A stretch of DNA of 64,000 nucleotides from Ceratobasidium sp. AG-K (GCA_037039685.1 JAWNGF010000015.1:387001-451000); one strand, 5' to 3'. Positions 1-11,459 are shown, counted from the stretch's first letter. The notes: generated from the letters alone by a model not told the origin. Numbers and translations are program-made.

Positions 1-70
1 AAACACAAACACAAACACAAGAGAGGATGAGACGCAGACAAGTCCGATGGCGAGAGCATGGCTCATGACA
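1..70 (-). repeat. Family-A LTR, U3 end only (left window edge)
   Basis: These bases match the last 70 bases of the antisense family-A LTRs at 986-1470 and 62643-63124, from a (CAAACA)n run through GGCTCATGACA. The rest of this LTR lies left of the window. The sequence switches at 71 into the middle of a family-B LTR, so this A copy was inserted into the 5' LTR of element B. Confidence 0.85.
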
Positions 71-519
71 TCGTGGCTTGTACTGGCGCCTTAAGCGCCC
101 TTTCTCTTTAGATGTGCCCTCTCCCTTGTTTAGTGAGGTGTATGGATGACGTGTCACCATGAGTCATATGACTCATGCTGTCTTCTATTGGCTGGCCTTA
201 CGCAGCCCCCTATATGACTCGGTTGTGGCATGTACTGTGACTCATACCTGTAGATATGACTCACCTGTATCTTGCCTATATATACTGGCTTGCAAGCATG
301 GTCATCCCCAGCTTGCTTCGCCTTGTCAACTCTCCCTGCAGTGTGTGATCAGAGGCACTTGGCTACTTAGCCACTACAGCAGCCACTTGGGATTTGGAGC
401 TAGGACTTCTACTTAGAAGCTAGCGATTTCCCTTAGCAATTTAGTCTACTTAGACTTATTGCTCATGGTCAACAAGGCGATTAGCAGTTGTCAACTCTAC
501 TACTGAGCAGGTTGCAACA
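71..519 (+). repeat. 5' LTR of element B (5'-truncated)
   Basis: It is collinear with the 3' LTR at 8011-8499 and ends in the same CAGGTTGCAACA. It contains a TATA-like CTATATATACTGG near 280. The short open frame at 159-416 recurs in every B LTR and only reflects repeat conservation. Confidence 0.92.
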
Positions 520-533
520 TTGGGAAGCAAGCT
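520..533 (+). promoter_or_regulatory. Candidate primer-binding site (self-priming type)
   Basis: Directly after the LTR, GAAGCAAGCT (524-533) is exactly complementary to AGCTTGCTTC at 310-319 in the LTR, about 30 nt after the TATA box, where the transcript should start. I see no obvious tRNA 3'-end complement. In Tf1 of S. pombe the RNA 5' end folds back on such a site and primes reverse transcription. Family A shows the same arrangement with a different sequence. Confidence 0.6.
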
Positions 534-685
534 CTTTCTCCGCTGAGCCACGAGAAAACAAGATCACGTGACCTTCAACAATGTTCACATGATCCTCGAG
601 TGCAGTGTCAAACAGGCAGGCTACTGAGCCCGTGCCACGAATAGTCGAATTACAATCAAACCCATCAAGAGGAGCAAGGGATTGA

Positions 686-3290
686 GCTGGAGATTGGACC
701 GCCCCGCTTAGAAGCAATAGCCGGGTATCAAGACCTCCATCTACTAGCGTCCCGGGAGGAATCGGAAATATTATCGAAACTTTGGGAACTCAAGGAGAAG
801 CATCTACCTCAAACGAACAAAGGTCCACTTCTCCAACTATCCGAATTGTTGAACAGCCGATCAACACTCCCCCCCCACCAGGGCCACAAATCAGTCAAAG
901 GGATATAGTTAGCCCCAGAATGCACCGTATTATTAGAATACCAGCGCCACTTAGGAACACTACCCCAGGTCCATCAAACCCCGTCTGTCGTAAGCTTCTT
1001 CTTGATGGCTATGAGACAAGCCGCGATGGAGACTGGACGGCCCTAAGACCTAAGTGACCTCTTGAACCGCAACACACTTAAGTGTCTGTAGGCTCTTGAG
1101 GGTAGGGGTGGTTCAAAGTGTCACTCAAAGGGAATGTTTGACAAGACAAAACAAGCTGGGGTTACCAGGCTTGTTGGTCCTCTATATATATACGCAAAGT
1201 GGCCAAGTCATACAAAGCATAGCCACATGAGTCACAACAGTCTACCAATCAGGAGTGTCTGTATGAGTCATGCTGTATGAACAGACATGACTCGTACAAA
1301 GCACAGCCGCGTTACACAGTGTAACACATAACCACAAGAAGGTGCCAACGCGGCAGGAAAAACAAGGGGAAAGACAAAACAAAGAACAAACACAAAGGCA
1401 AGCACAAACACAAGCAACCAGAGAGGATGAGACATAGACAAGTCCAATGGCAAGAGCATGGCTCATGACACCGTCCAAGCACCGCCCCCACAACAACACA
1501 CAATGGCAATTGGAAGGAGGCAGCCACTAGAAATGCCAAACTTTGACAATACTTTTCCTCCAGGAACTGCAGTGGGACCTATGGCACCCACACCCGCATC
1601 AATGCCAGGATTGATAGTGACCACTAGGACACATAGTGCAGCCAGCGTACCATCCACATTCAAATCCCAACGAAGCGTTGAAACAATCTCTCAGGATGAA
1701 CGTTTGAGAAACAAATTACTGGTAGAAAACGTTGAAGGAAGAAGGGTCGAAACCCTGGAAAGGATCTTCAACACACTACAGGTCCAATATCAACAAGAGA
1801 ACGCGGTTCAAGCCCTGAGAATTGAAGGCCTAGAACGCCGATGGGAAATCCAGGTGGCTGATACCACAAACATGATGCAGCAAATTGAGCGCATTGCCTC
1901 AAGGACCGAAGATGGGGTCAACACCTTCTATGAACATCTCCGAAACGTTGACTGCGCACAACAAAGGATCGAGCAAATATTTGAACAATCAGTAGAAAAC
2001 TTTGAGTACATCAACCAACAATTGGTGGCTCAAAATCAGCTGATCACTCAGAGCCTGCAAAACCAAGTTGATTGGATTGACAGGATAGAAGGAACTATTG
2101 GAAGAATGGCCAAAGGAATGAGGAACATTACGGTTACTCTAGGACAAATCAATGAAGAAGTTGCTGAAGGTTTCCAAGATCAAACCAACCGACTCAGGGA
2201 AATCCAAACAGGGGGACAAGAAACGTTTGATCTCCTTGAACAAATCAGAGCAGACGCCCAAGTAGAGTCGGATCACTGACGCAAGGAATCTAGACCAACT
2301 TCTATGGAAAACCCAAACCCTAGGGAACCTCCCCCGCATAGGAGGAATATCTCACCCCAAGGAAGGCAATCTCCCTCATTTGAGGTGCAAGGGCAATCAG
2401 GCTATCAAATCAGGGATGAAGGAAGAACCTTCATTTTTCAAACAGGACAGGGTGGAAACGGGAATGGATCAGGATCATGCATCAAGATGCCCAAAGCATT
2501 TGAAGGAACAAGGGGAACAGCCGCCGAAACATTCCTTGCGCGAATGAAAGCATTTTTCCACCTGAACCCAAATCAATACGACACTGAGGAGCGGCAAATT
2601 GTTGCAACCCTCATGAATATGGCAGAAGGAGCAGCAGGAAACTGGGCACAACCCGCCCTCAATTGGTACAACAACAACAAAAACCATCCTTGGCTGGAAT
2701 CATGGGAAGCTTTCCAAAACGCCTATGAGAAGCAGTGGAGCGACCCTAGCAAGAAAATCCAAGCAGAACAAGGGATTCAACGGCTCTACCAGAACAAATC
2801 CGTAGGCGAATATGTCTCTGAATTCCGACTTCTTGCACAAGAGCTAGATTGGAATGATGCCGCTCTGATCGCGTGTTTCAGGCAAGGGTTGAGCAGACTC
2901 ATCACAGCGGAACTTGTCCGCAAAGAACTCAGGGATAGAAGAACCGCTGCACAAAGGGACTTAGAAGGATGGATCGACATTGCCCTCCAAGCCAAAGAAA
3001 TCCAAAAACTCACCAATCCCCAAAACAAAGGAAAGAAGGAAGACAAGGCTGAAGGATCCAAAACCACTAGACAAGTGAAGGGAGATCTAGTTCCGAAGGC
3101 GGAGAAGACACGCCGCAAGGAGAACAACCTCTGCATCAAATGTGGAGAAGCAGGACACGCAATCGCTGACTGCAAGAAGGAATGGACCTACAAGGACAAA
3201 GGAAAAGCACCAGTGAAAGGAAAAGCCAGCAAAGTGAAGGAAGGAGAAGTGGAGGAAACCAAGTCCACCGATTCGGAGTCGGAAAACTAG
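686..3290 (+). pseudogene. gag: Gag of element B, broken
   Basis: This is the structural protein of the virus-like particle. The frame is open from 686, and its first ATG is at 920. A solo LTR (986-1470) splits it. Removing the LTR plus one TSD copy (490 bp) restores the frame into 1476-2276, which encodes a Gln/Glu-rich region likely to be coiled coil. A single TGA at 2277-2279 separates this from a 328-codon frame (ATG 2304) in the same phase. That frame carries the retrotransposon gag domain (roughly 2480-3000) and one CCHC knuckle, C-X2-C-X4-H-X4-C, at 3132-3173. Pol overlaps the last ~110 bp in the -1 frame. The element is either two proteins or, more likely, one Gag with a nonsense mutation. 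No ATG is seen upstream of 920 in this frame. Confidence 0.85.
986..1470 (-). repeat. Solo family-A LTR in gag of element B
   Basis: It runs from TGTCGTAAGC to GCTCATGACA and is flanked by the 5-bp duplication CCGTC at 981-985 and 1471-1475. It is antisense to the host element. No internal retrotransposon sequence remains, so it is a product of LTR-LTR recombination. Confidence 0.96.
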
Positions 3291-6200
3291 ATGGGCGTCT
3301 CTCCACCGTGTGTGAAGATGCCCTGAGACCCTCTCTGCGAAATGTATACTACTGCAAAGCCACAAATGAATCACCCATGGTATATGCACAAGCAGAGGGA
3401 ATCACGGAAAATATCTCTACTCTCATCGACTCTGGCTCCACTAGAAACATCATCGACCTGAACTTTGCAAAGAAAAACAATATTCCGTTGATCCTCCTAC
3501 ACACCCCTAGAAATGTGGAAATGATCAACGGGAAAACCCAAAAAGACCGCATCCAACACCGATGCAAGTTGAAATTCAGTATAGAAGGGAGAACTTTTGA
3601 ACAAAGATTCTATGCCATGCCAACAGGAACCCAACCAATGATCCTTGGCATGACATGGCTGAAGGAAACAAACCCTGAAATTTCCTGGGCCTCTTTCTCT
3701 ATCAAATGGAGAAAAGAGCCCAACATCCAAGCAAAAGCAGGGATGTTACAAGAACTGCCTGAAGAACTCAAAGACTTTGCCAATGTCTTTGATGAGGAAC
3801 AATACGACAAACTTCTGGAACACAGGGAATGGGATTGCAAAATAGACTTCTATGACAACAACAGGCTCCCAAAACCCAAAAAGGCTTATCCCCTTTCACC
3901 CAGAGAGAGGGAAGCCACAAAGGAATATGTGAAGTCGGAACTCAAGTCAGGAAGAATTAGACCAAGCGACTCCCCTGTCGCCACTAGCCTATTCTTTGTT
4001 ACAAAGGCCTTGAAACCAGGACAAATTGTCCCTGACTTGAGACCAGTCGTTGACTATAGAGGGGCAAACGTGGAAACTATCCCAGACCGCTACCCCATAC
4101 CTTTGATGGATCAACTTCTGGAAATCTTCAAGAAAACCAGCGACAAATCGAATGAAGAGCTCTTCATCACCTCTCTAGATCTGAAAAACGGTTTCTGGAA
4201 CGTGAGAATCAGAGAGGGTGATGAATGGAAAACAGCATTCAGCACCTCTGAGGGCCTCTTTGAATATACTGTGATGGCCTTCGGACTGAGGAACGCACCT
4301 TCAACTTTCCAAAGAATGATGGACAATATTTACAGAGACTTGATTGGCAAAAAGATAGTAGTCTATATTGACGATATCTTGATCATCTCTAGAGGAAGAA
4401 ATCAGCACGCTTTGGACATCAGGGAAGTCCTTGAAAGGCTACGGAAAAACAATTTGTATGGGAACCTCAAAAAGTGCACCTTTTATGGGAAAAAGGCCGA
4501 TTGGGTTGGCTTTGTCATGGACGAAAACAGTATTTCCATGAACAAGGACAAGATCAAGACTATCCAAGAATGGCCAGTTCCAAAAACTGTCAAGCAGCTA
4601 CAAGCTTTTGTTGGCTTCTGCAACTTCTACAGGAGATTTGTGGCTTCTTTCTCCTCCATTTTCAAACTTTTGACCCAACTTACACGAAAGGACCAGAAGT
4701 GGGAATGGAAGGAGGTACATCAAGAAGCCTTTGAAAATCTGAAAAAAATGATCTCTGAAGAACCAGTGCTGGCGCATCCAGACAAATCAAAACAATACTT
4801 CCTAGAAACTGATGCCTCAGGAGTTGCTTTAGGAGCAATCCTTAGTCAACGACAAGACAACGGATACTTGCACCCAATTGGCTTCCTCTCGAAGAGCTTC
4901 AAAGATGCGGAATTGAACTACGACACACACGACAAGGAACTTTTTGCCATCATTGAAGCACTGAGACACTGGCGCATTCACCTTGAAGGAACAAAGGAAC
5001 CCATGATCATCTACACAGACCACAAAAACCTGACCTATTGGAAGGATTCTGTCAATTTCAACCAAAGACACCACAGATGGCTTCTGATGCTAGCAAGTTA
5101 CAATTTCGAAATCCACTACCGGCCTGGAAAGATGTCGGAAAAACCAGATATTCTCTCTAGAAGGAGTGACCATGGGGATATTGCATCTGCAGAACAAACT
5201 ATGATCTCCGCCAAGAGATTCAAGGGCTTTGCCGCCATGATGGGATCAGACCTCATGACTGAGCTCAAGGAAGCACAGGAAGAGGACGAAGCCTTGCAAA
5301 CGTTGATTGCCAGCACAAAGGACAAGGAGTCTCTCCCGCCTTCTGTGAAGAAACAATTCAAAGACTACAAATGGGAGGAAAACCTCCTGTGGAATCAAGG
5401 AAGAATTATTGTCCCTGATGAAAAAGACATCAAACTGAAGCTACTACAACTACATCACAACACACCCATGGCTGGGCACCAAGGACAAGCAAGGACCTTG
5501 GAACTTCTATCAAGATGATACTATTGGCCCAGCATGAAAAGCCAAATGAATTGCTTTGTTGAAAGCTGCGAAATCTGCCAAAGGGGGAAGGGAAGCAAAG
5601 GACACTTGCCACTCAAACCCTTACCCATCCTGGAAAAACCCTGGGAAAACATCGCATACAATTTTATTGTGAAACTACCAAAATCGGAAGGATTTGATAG
5701 TGTCCTTGTTGTGGTAGATTGCTTTTCTAGAATGGCACATTTCATTGCCTGCAATGAAGCCACCAACTCGGAACAACTTGCCAACATCTTCATCAAGGAA
5801 GTATGGCGACTACATGGTTTCCCAAAAACCACTGTCTCCAATAGAGGAACAACTTTCAAATCTCACTTCCTTGAGGCGGTGTACAAGAGACTCAATATCC
5901 AACCAACCTTCAGCACCGCCTTCCATCCTGAAACTGATGGTCTTGTGGAAAAAACAAACCAGTGGCTAGAAGGCTGGCTGAGAATATTCTGCAACCATCA
6001 TCAGGATGACTGGGCCAAGTGGCTACCTATTGCAGAATTCTGCCACAACAATCACAAAAATCGCGTCACAAACAAGTCACCGTTTGAGATTGTCTACGGC
6101 ATGACTCCAAAATGGTCCATTAAGGAATATATGACCCAATCCCCAGAAGGTGACAAGTGGACAAAGGATATGGAGGCTGTGTGGGAAGAAGCAAAAGCCA

Positions 6201-7573
6201 TGATGGAATACCACCAAACAAGGGAGGAACTTCCAAAAAAGCAATACAAGGAAGGGGACAACGTGTGGCTCCTGACTACCAAAATCAAGACCAGGCACCC
6301 AAGCAAGAAGCTTGACGACAAGGAGATGGGCCCCTTTGTTGTCAAAAAACAAATTTCTTCGCACGCCTACCAACTTGACCTCCCCAAGTCCATGAGAATA
6401 CATGACGTCTTCCATGGAAACATGTTGACTCACTACAAAGAAGATGTGGATTTCCATTGGAACCAACCCCGACCACCGCCAATCGTTACGGAAGGAGGGG
6501 AGGAGGAATACGAGGTAGAGAAGATCATCAATTGGCATCAAGACCCTGATGGGCTGAAATACCGCAACAGATGGAAAGGGTACAGACCTCTAGAAGACAC
6601 GGAAGAACAGGCGGAGAAATTTGCCAACATGACTCCAGTGATGAAGAAATTCCAGAAGGACTTTCCTACTGGCCCGCTTCCTCCGAATTTCAAACCACAG
6701 GAATACAAAAAGACGAGAGGAAAGGCAGCTGAAGTCCTCATCCCAGCTACTCAGCCTACTCCCGCCAGTCTGCTCTTAGCCCACTCTCCTACCAAATTTT
6801 CAAAAAACTCTTCTAGTCTTTCACAATGGCCCCCATCCGCTCCAGCAATGCTGCCGCTGCTGCCCGCCTCGCCTCCTACAGGCTCAGCGCCGCCTACGGA
6901 AAGGCCATCATGGCCAGAGGACCTGGCGAATTCGCCATCAACTGCAGGGCCACAGCGCCCTGGTCCCTCAAGGAGGCCAAGAAACTGGCCAATGATCTTG
7001 AGCCTGGGGTCCACCTTGGCTACATCCCCCTCGCCAAGTGTAGCAACCTCAAGTGGGACAAGGAGGGCAAGTCCCTCATCCACCCCCAACTCGGCTCCCT
7101 CCTCTGGGTCAGCCACCCCGACACCCGGCCCTCAGATCCAACCAACATCAGGCGCAGCAAGTACTACCACTGTTGAGGCTGCATCGGACTCACCGTCCGC
7201 AATGTGGTCACCAAGAGCATCAATGCCTGGAACCGGGACACAGGCTACAAGTGGGAAGGAAACAAATGGTTCAAATGTGAAACCAACCCTTGCCTTGCCC
7301 TGGACAATGGAGGGCATGTTGACAGCAATGGGATCTGGTGGAGCAATTGTGCCTACAACTTTACCAGTGGATGGCCTGCCCCTGGTGAGTGGCAAAAGAA
7401 ACCTGAGCCACCAGTCGCTGACAACACGTACACCGAACCCTCCTTCAACGTTACCGACTGGACAGCTGAAGAGGCCGAGCCCCAACCCGCCAACGACCAC
7501 CTGGAACCAGGCGAGGTCAAAGAAGAAACAGTTGACATCCCTCCCCCCCTCCTATTGCAGACAAAGACGCTGA
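3182..7573 (+). pseudogene. pol: Pol of element B: PR-RT-RNase H-IN-chromodomain
   Basis: Pol lies in the -1 frame relative to gag and overlaps it. Aspartic protease: LIDSGS near 3418-3435. RT: catalytic YIDD at 4364-4375, preceded by the AFGLRNAP region. RNase H: ETDASG near 4805 and YTDHKN near 5015. The integrase zinc domain is cut by a TGA at 5516-5518, where the A copies have an Arg codon (CGA to TGA fits). The frame then reopens. In the integrase core, the SDRG motif reads SNRG (AAT at 5840-5842), so the second catalytic Asp is lost. The first Asp (VVDCFSRM) and the Glu (TDGLVEKTN) remain. A chromodomain lies near 6502-6660. The frame stays open to 7573 as a Ser/Pro-rich tail overlapping ORF3. 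Confidence 0.93.
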
Positions 7574-7970
7574 GCGAGCCGAGCGGGAGTGGAATGAAAC
7601 CTGGGACAGGGCCTGGGAGACCGTCAAAACCCTCATTGCCGAGGTCAGGCACACAATCACCAACCTGGAGCCCCACCCGCCCACTGATTGCATGCCCTGC
7701 AACGCCAATGTCCTGGAGGCTTACCGCCTTGTCCAGTGCGGATCCTGGACAGTCGACCAACTCAACAAGTGGCTCAACCACCAACAGGAGCAATGGGCAC
7801 TCCGCGAGCAACAAGAACTTGAGTGCCTCCAACAACGACACCAGGAGGAGCTCAACAAGCTCTACCAAGACAAGTGGGACTGTATGAACAAGGTCCTGGA
7901 GTCAGACATGCACAACCTGGCGGAGCATGTTGGTTGGCTGGAGTTAAAGGAATGGGTCGCCCGCAGATAG
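6826..7970 (+). pseudogene. ORF3 of element B (unknown accessory protein), broken
   Basis: This is a third coding region between the Pol chromodomain and the 3' LTR, about 380 codons if its pieces are joined. ATG at 6826; TGA at 7174-7176; the same frame resumes and holds the Trp-rich stretch around 7230-7400. The reading then shifts by one at a C run (7543-7549) into the frame ending at 7968-7970, which encodes an E/Q-rich helix closing with a GWLELKEW-like end. The TGA sits inside a C-x-G-C segment that aligns with CRGC/CQGC of the family-A ORF3, so the two are distant homologues. Function is unknown. The position is that of env in some Ty3/gypsy elements, but no signal peptide or membrane segment is visible. 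Confidence 0.7.
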
Positions 7971-8000
7971 GCCCAGGCGCTCCACTACCTGGCCCTATGT

Positions 8001-8010
8001 GGGGGGGCAA
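8001..8010 (+). other. Polypurine tract of element B
   Basis: GGGGGGGCAA lies immediately before the 3' LTR, the position where plus-strand DNA synthesis is primed. Confidence 0.75.
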
Positions 8011-8499
8011 TGTTGTGACCCGCCCCGCTCTCTCTCTCTGTTCTGCGGACTCGTGGCTTGTACTGGCGCCTTAAGCGCCCTTTCTCTATAGATGTGCCCT
8101 CTCCCTCGTTTAGTGAGGTGTATGGATGACATGTCACCATGAGTCATATGACTCATGCTGTCTTCTATTGGCTGGCCTTATGCAGCCCCCTTTATGACTC
8201 GGTCGTGGCATGTACTGTGACTCATACCTGTAGATATGACTCACCTGTATCTTGCCTATATATACTGGCTTGCAAGCATGGTCATCCCCAGCTTGCTTCG
8301 CCTCGTCAACTCTCCCTGCAGTGTGTGATCAGAGGCACTTGGCTACTTAGCCACTACAGCAGCCACTTGGGATTTGGAGCTAGGACTTCTACTTAGAAGC
8401 TAGCGATTTCCCTTAGCAATTTAGTCTACTTAGACTTATCGCTCACGGTCAACAAGGCAATTAGCAGTCATCAACTCTACTACTTAGCAGGTTGCAACA
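8011..8499 (+). repeat. 3' LTR of element B (intact, 489 bp)
   Basis: It starts TGTTGTGACCCG and ends GGTTGCAACA, and matches 71-519 closely. It is the same length as the solo copy at 9318-9806. Confidence 0.95.
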
Positions 8500-8703
8500 A
8501 GTCTGAGTCAAAGTCCAAGTCATAAAGCGGGCTGCGCAGGCCAGCCAATAGAAGACAGCATGAGTCATAAGACTCATGGTAACACATCATCCATACACCT
8601 CACTAATTGAGGGAGAGGGCTCTATAGAGAGAAAGGGCGCTTAAAGCACCAGTACAAGCCACAAGACTGCAAACAGGGACAGAGGGAGGGACAGGTCATG
8701 ACA
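8500..8703 (-). repeat. B'-type LTR fragment (antisense)
   Basis: It matches the beginning of the B' LTR at 15106-15603 in reverse and ends in GGTCATGACA. The missing part would lie left of the B element, so B was inserted into this LTR. Confidence 0.8.
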
Positions 8704-8729
8704 CCACAATCTTATAACAACCAATTGAC

Positions 8730-9276
8730 CATCCCCGAAACTCCTGCATAAATGCCTTGGACCATTCACAATTCTGGAAGCAGTAGGAAGAAATGAATAT
8801 CAACTGGAACTCCCACCTTCCATGAGCATGCACCTGGTAGTCAATGTCTTGCGGCTGGCCAAGTATGAGGAGGACAAGATTGAGGGTTGCCATGTGGAAC
8901 CACCCCCCCCCCTATAGAAACACCTGAAGGGGAGGAGGAATAGGAGGTCAAAAGAATACAGAGCTCCAGGGGCAAGATGGGATTTTTGGAATACTTTGTC
9001 AAGTGGAAAGGTTACACTGCAGAACATGATTCTTGGGAACCTTTGGAAAACCATGGCAATGCATCAGAACCCATCAAGGAGTTCCACCTGGAACATCCTG
9101 AAGCCATCATGGAAGTCCCCAAGGTTACCAGGAAGTGGCGCTGTGAGGAAACAAAGGAGGACTTGGCAGCTGAACAGAAGGAAGAACAACCCATTAGGCA
9201 TTCTAAGCATATAAAAGTGCAGCCGGGATCCAAGTTCCTCATCAAAAAGTTTTTACTTTCCTCCCTCCTGTGCTGA
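8730..9276 (+). pseudogene. pol: Pol C-terminus of element C (chromodomain)
   Basis: Upstream, a decayed segment encodes an integrase C-terminal region (GPF.ILE..GRNEYQLELP pattern near 8755-8820), then a C run with frame loss near 8905-8915. The open frame at 8977-9276 carries a chromodomain (FVKWKGY, then HDSWEPLEN). Chromodomains at the Pol end bind modified histones and steer integration in this group. Confidence 0.8.
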
Positions 9277-9310
9277 AACCACCTCCTACCCTTGCTTCAT
9301 TTGCCGCGCA

Positions 9311-10305
9311 ATGTCTGTGTCGCAACCTGCTAAGTAGTAGAGTTGACGACTGCTAATCGCCTTGTTGACCATGAGCGATAAGTCTAAGTAGACTAAATTG
9401 CTAAGGGAAATTGCTAGCTTCTAAGTAGAAGTCCTAGCTCCAAATCCCAAGTGGCTGCTGTAGTGGCTAAGTAGCCAAGTGCCTCTGATCACACACTGCA
9501 GGGAGAGTTGACAAGGCAAAGCAAGCTGGGGATGACCATGCTTGCAAGCCAGTATATATAGGCAAGATACAGGTGAGTCATATCTACAGGTATGAGTCAC
9601 AGTACATGCCACAACCGAGTCATATAGGGGGCTGCGTAAGGCCAGCCAATAGAAGACAGCATGAGTCATATGACTCATGGTGACACGTCATCCATACACC
9701 TCACTAAACGAGGGAGAGGGCACATCTATAGAGAAAGGGCGCTTAAGGCGCCAGTACAAGCCACGAGTCCGCAGAACAGAGAGAGAGAGTGGGGCGGGTC
9801 ATGACAGTCTGCCTCTACCCTTTCTCCCAACACCTGCATGGTCCACATCTATCAGGACCTCTATACATGCTTGGCCTCCTTCAAGCGGATGCTTGAAATC
9901 ATCCCCCCCCTCAAAAACGGCCAGTATTGGCACTCTGTGATGCAGCAGGTGTTCTACTTCATCATTGGAGCCCGCTCACATCACTGGCACCCCCTTTGTT
10001 CTTTTGTTGGTTACCCCCTTGTCCAGTGGAATAACTGGATTGCCCACAAGGCCCAGGACATCCACAATGCCTGGGAAATCATGGATGCCTTGAGGCGTTC
10101 CAGGCTGGGTCTCCAAGACCCCTTCCAGGTCATTGACCTGACCAAGGGTCCTGGGCACAAAGAGCCCATCATTGATTTGACTGATGACAACAAGGAGGAT
10201 GTTTGGAAATGTACTGGAGCAGTGGAGGACCCTTTTGTGTTGAACAATGAGGAGGAGTTTGTTTTGGTTAGTTGTGGGTCATCTGTTTTGTCCTGTGTAG
10301 AGTAA
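9311..10305 (+). pseudogene. ORF3 of element C with tandem IDLT motifs, split by an LTR
   Basis: An ATG at 9311 begins a frame interrupted at 9317 by a solo B LTR. After removal of the LTR and one TSD copy (494 bp) the same frame continues from 9812 through the ATG at 9838 to the TAG at 10303-10305, about 166 codons. Near the end it has two IDLT motifs. The second, IIDLTDD, is followed by acidic residues, as in SUMO-interacting motifs. The similar IDLT-plus-acidic end of the family-A ORF3 and the identical gene position argue for a shared accessory protein. It has no recognised fold. Confidence 0.6.
9318..9806 (-). repeat. Solo family-B LTR
   Basis: It is 489 bp, antisense, and flanked by GTCTG at 9313-9317 and 9807-9811. 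It is inserted six codon positions into ORF3 of element C. Confidence 0.96.
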
Positions 10306-10317
10306 GCCCCGTCCTAG

Positions 10318-10329
10318 AAGGGGGGGTAG
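10318..10329 (+). other. Polypurine tract of element C
   Basis: AGGGGGGGTAG-like purines directly precede the LTR start. Confidence 0.65.
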
Positions 10330-10776
10330 TGTCACAACCTTTTTCTTTTCCCTGTCTCTTGCTCTGTGTGCCTTGTGTTTGGTCTCGTTCTGCTCGCCTT
10401 GCCGCATTTAGTCGCCTTTCTGTAAGCCATGATCGCGGGACATGCCTGCCTGGCATGTTGTCTCTTTGCCTTGTTCTCCATGGACTTATCATACCTCCTT
10501 TGCCTTGTCAGTGCTTCTCTCTAACTCTTGCTTTTGCCTCTTTTGCTTCCCTTTGTTGCCTTCTATCTATTGTACATAGCCACTCTAGATAGTATATATA
10601 CCAGCAACACAAGTCTTGTCACTAAAAGACTTGTTCTCTTGTTGTTTTCCCCATCTACTCTGTTGTGTGACTCACTCAGGCCTTAGTGCCATACATTTGA
10701 CCTTTGTTGTTGTCCCAACCCCCATCTTTACCACCTGTGGAGTCTTGGCCTCCAAGGTTTGGCTAGGGTTGTGACA
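10330..10776 (+). repeat. 3' LTR of element C (447 bp)
   Basis: It begins TGTCACAACC and ends GGTTGTGACA, a perfect 10-bp inverted repeat. A TATA-like AGTATATATACC occurs near 10590, followed by ACTTGTT-rich sequence. Confidence 0.85.
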
Positions 10777-11062
10777 ACTGCCGCCACAAGAAACAAGTCA
10801 TTACAGTCTAACCAATCAGGGGGTGTCCATGAGTCATGCTCCATCAAGAGACATGACTCTATTCAAAGCGCAGCTGGCGTTACATGATGGTAACAAGGTA
10901 GCCACAAGTTTGTGGCTAGACGAAGGGAACACTGGCAAAGGGAAGCAAAGAAACCAAGAAACAGCCAAGGCCATATGGGCAAAGGGTGACACATCATCCA
11001 TACACCACACTAAACATGGGAGAGGGCGCAAGACAAGTCCATGGTGAGCCTAGCTCACAACA
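10777..11062 (-). repeat. Degenerate A-like LTR fragment
   Basis: It resembles the second half of antisense A LTRs (CCAATCAGG, GTCCATGAGTCATGCT, AACAAGGTAGCCACAAG, GAGCC-AGCTCACAACA) but is strongly diverged. It starts at the family-C LTR junction. Confidence 0.6.
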
Positions 11063-11445
11063 GAACTGTAGACTGTGAACAGCACTAAGGCCAGAGGATC
11101 CAAGGTAACCCTAAGGGAAACCCAGTGAGGGACAGTTTGTTGGGAAATGACAAGGCAAAACAAGATGGGGATACCATGCTTGTTGTTGCCACATTATATA
11201 TTCAGAAAGAGGCATGAGTCATGCTCATGCCAAGAAACAAGTCATATAACTCAACCAATCAGAAAGCTCTATGAGTCATGTCCTATAAACAAACATGACT
11301 TGACAAGAAAGGAAGCCATAGGACAAAAGAAAAGAGAAGCAGCATAAGGCTGTGGGTTGACAAAGGCAAGCAAGACAAAGGGGACATGCACAAAGGAACA
11401 CATAACAAAGGAGGCACAAGACTAACAGACAGGAGTCCAAGTCCA
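11063..11445 (-). repeat. Degenerate LTR fragment, family F (A-related)
   Basis: It shares GACTGTGAACAGCACTAAG and GACAAGGCAAAAC with the piece at 13038-13225 and has the A-type layout (GGGGATACCATGCTTGTTG, then ATATAT, then repeated ATGAGTCATG). Boundaries are approximate. Confidence 0.5.
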
Positions 11446-11459
11446 TTGGAGGGGCCTTG

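Larger units (their letters stand above)
71..8499 (+). mobile_element. Family-B Ty3/gypsy chromovirus, inactivated
   Basis: This is a nearly complete LTR retrotransposon in the order 5' LTR (truncated at 71 by a family-A LTR), primer site, gag, pol in the -1 frame, ORF3, polypurine tract, 3' LTR. The LTRs start TGT and end GCAACA. The Pol order is protease, RT, RNase H, integrase, chromodomain, which defines Ty3/gypsy chromoviruses. Damage seen: a solo family-A LTR in gag, single in-frame TGA codons in gag, pol and ORF3, a frameshift at a C run in ORF3, and Asp-to-Asn at the second integrase catalytic position. The element sits in an antisense B'-type LTR that resumes at 8500. Its left TSD lies outside the window. 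Confidence 0.9.
8704..10776 (+). mobile_element. Family-C chromovirus relic (3' end only)
   Basis: It retains the integrase C-terminus, a chromodomain, an ORF3, a polypurine tract and the 3' LTR. The rest is lost. A solo family-B LTR interrupts it at 9318-9806. The element sits in an A-like LTR that continues at 10777. Confidence 0.8.

Noticed and set aside
159..416. Recurrent 85-codon frame (also at 8139-8396 and 9421-9678) that looks like a conserved small gene
   Set aside because: It lies wholly inside family-B LTRs and is conserved because the LTR copies are similar. No independent support for translation.
520..540. tRNA-primed PBS (initiator Met or other)
   Set aside because: No match to a tRNA 3' end that I recognise, whereas complementarity to the LTR's own transcript start is exact in two families.
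6077..6541. 154-codon minus-strand frame over the integrase/chromodomain of B
   Set aside because: Antisense shadow of pol; the composition mirrors the plus-strand codons.
8977..9276. Host chromodomain protein (HP1-like)
   Set aside because: The preceding integrase C-terminal region and following ORF3, polypurine tract and LTR show it is the end of a retrotransposon Pol.
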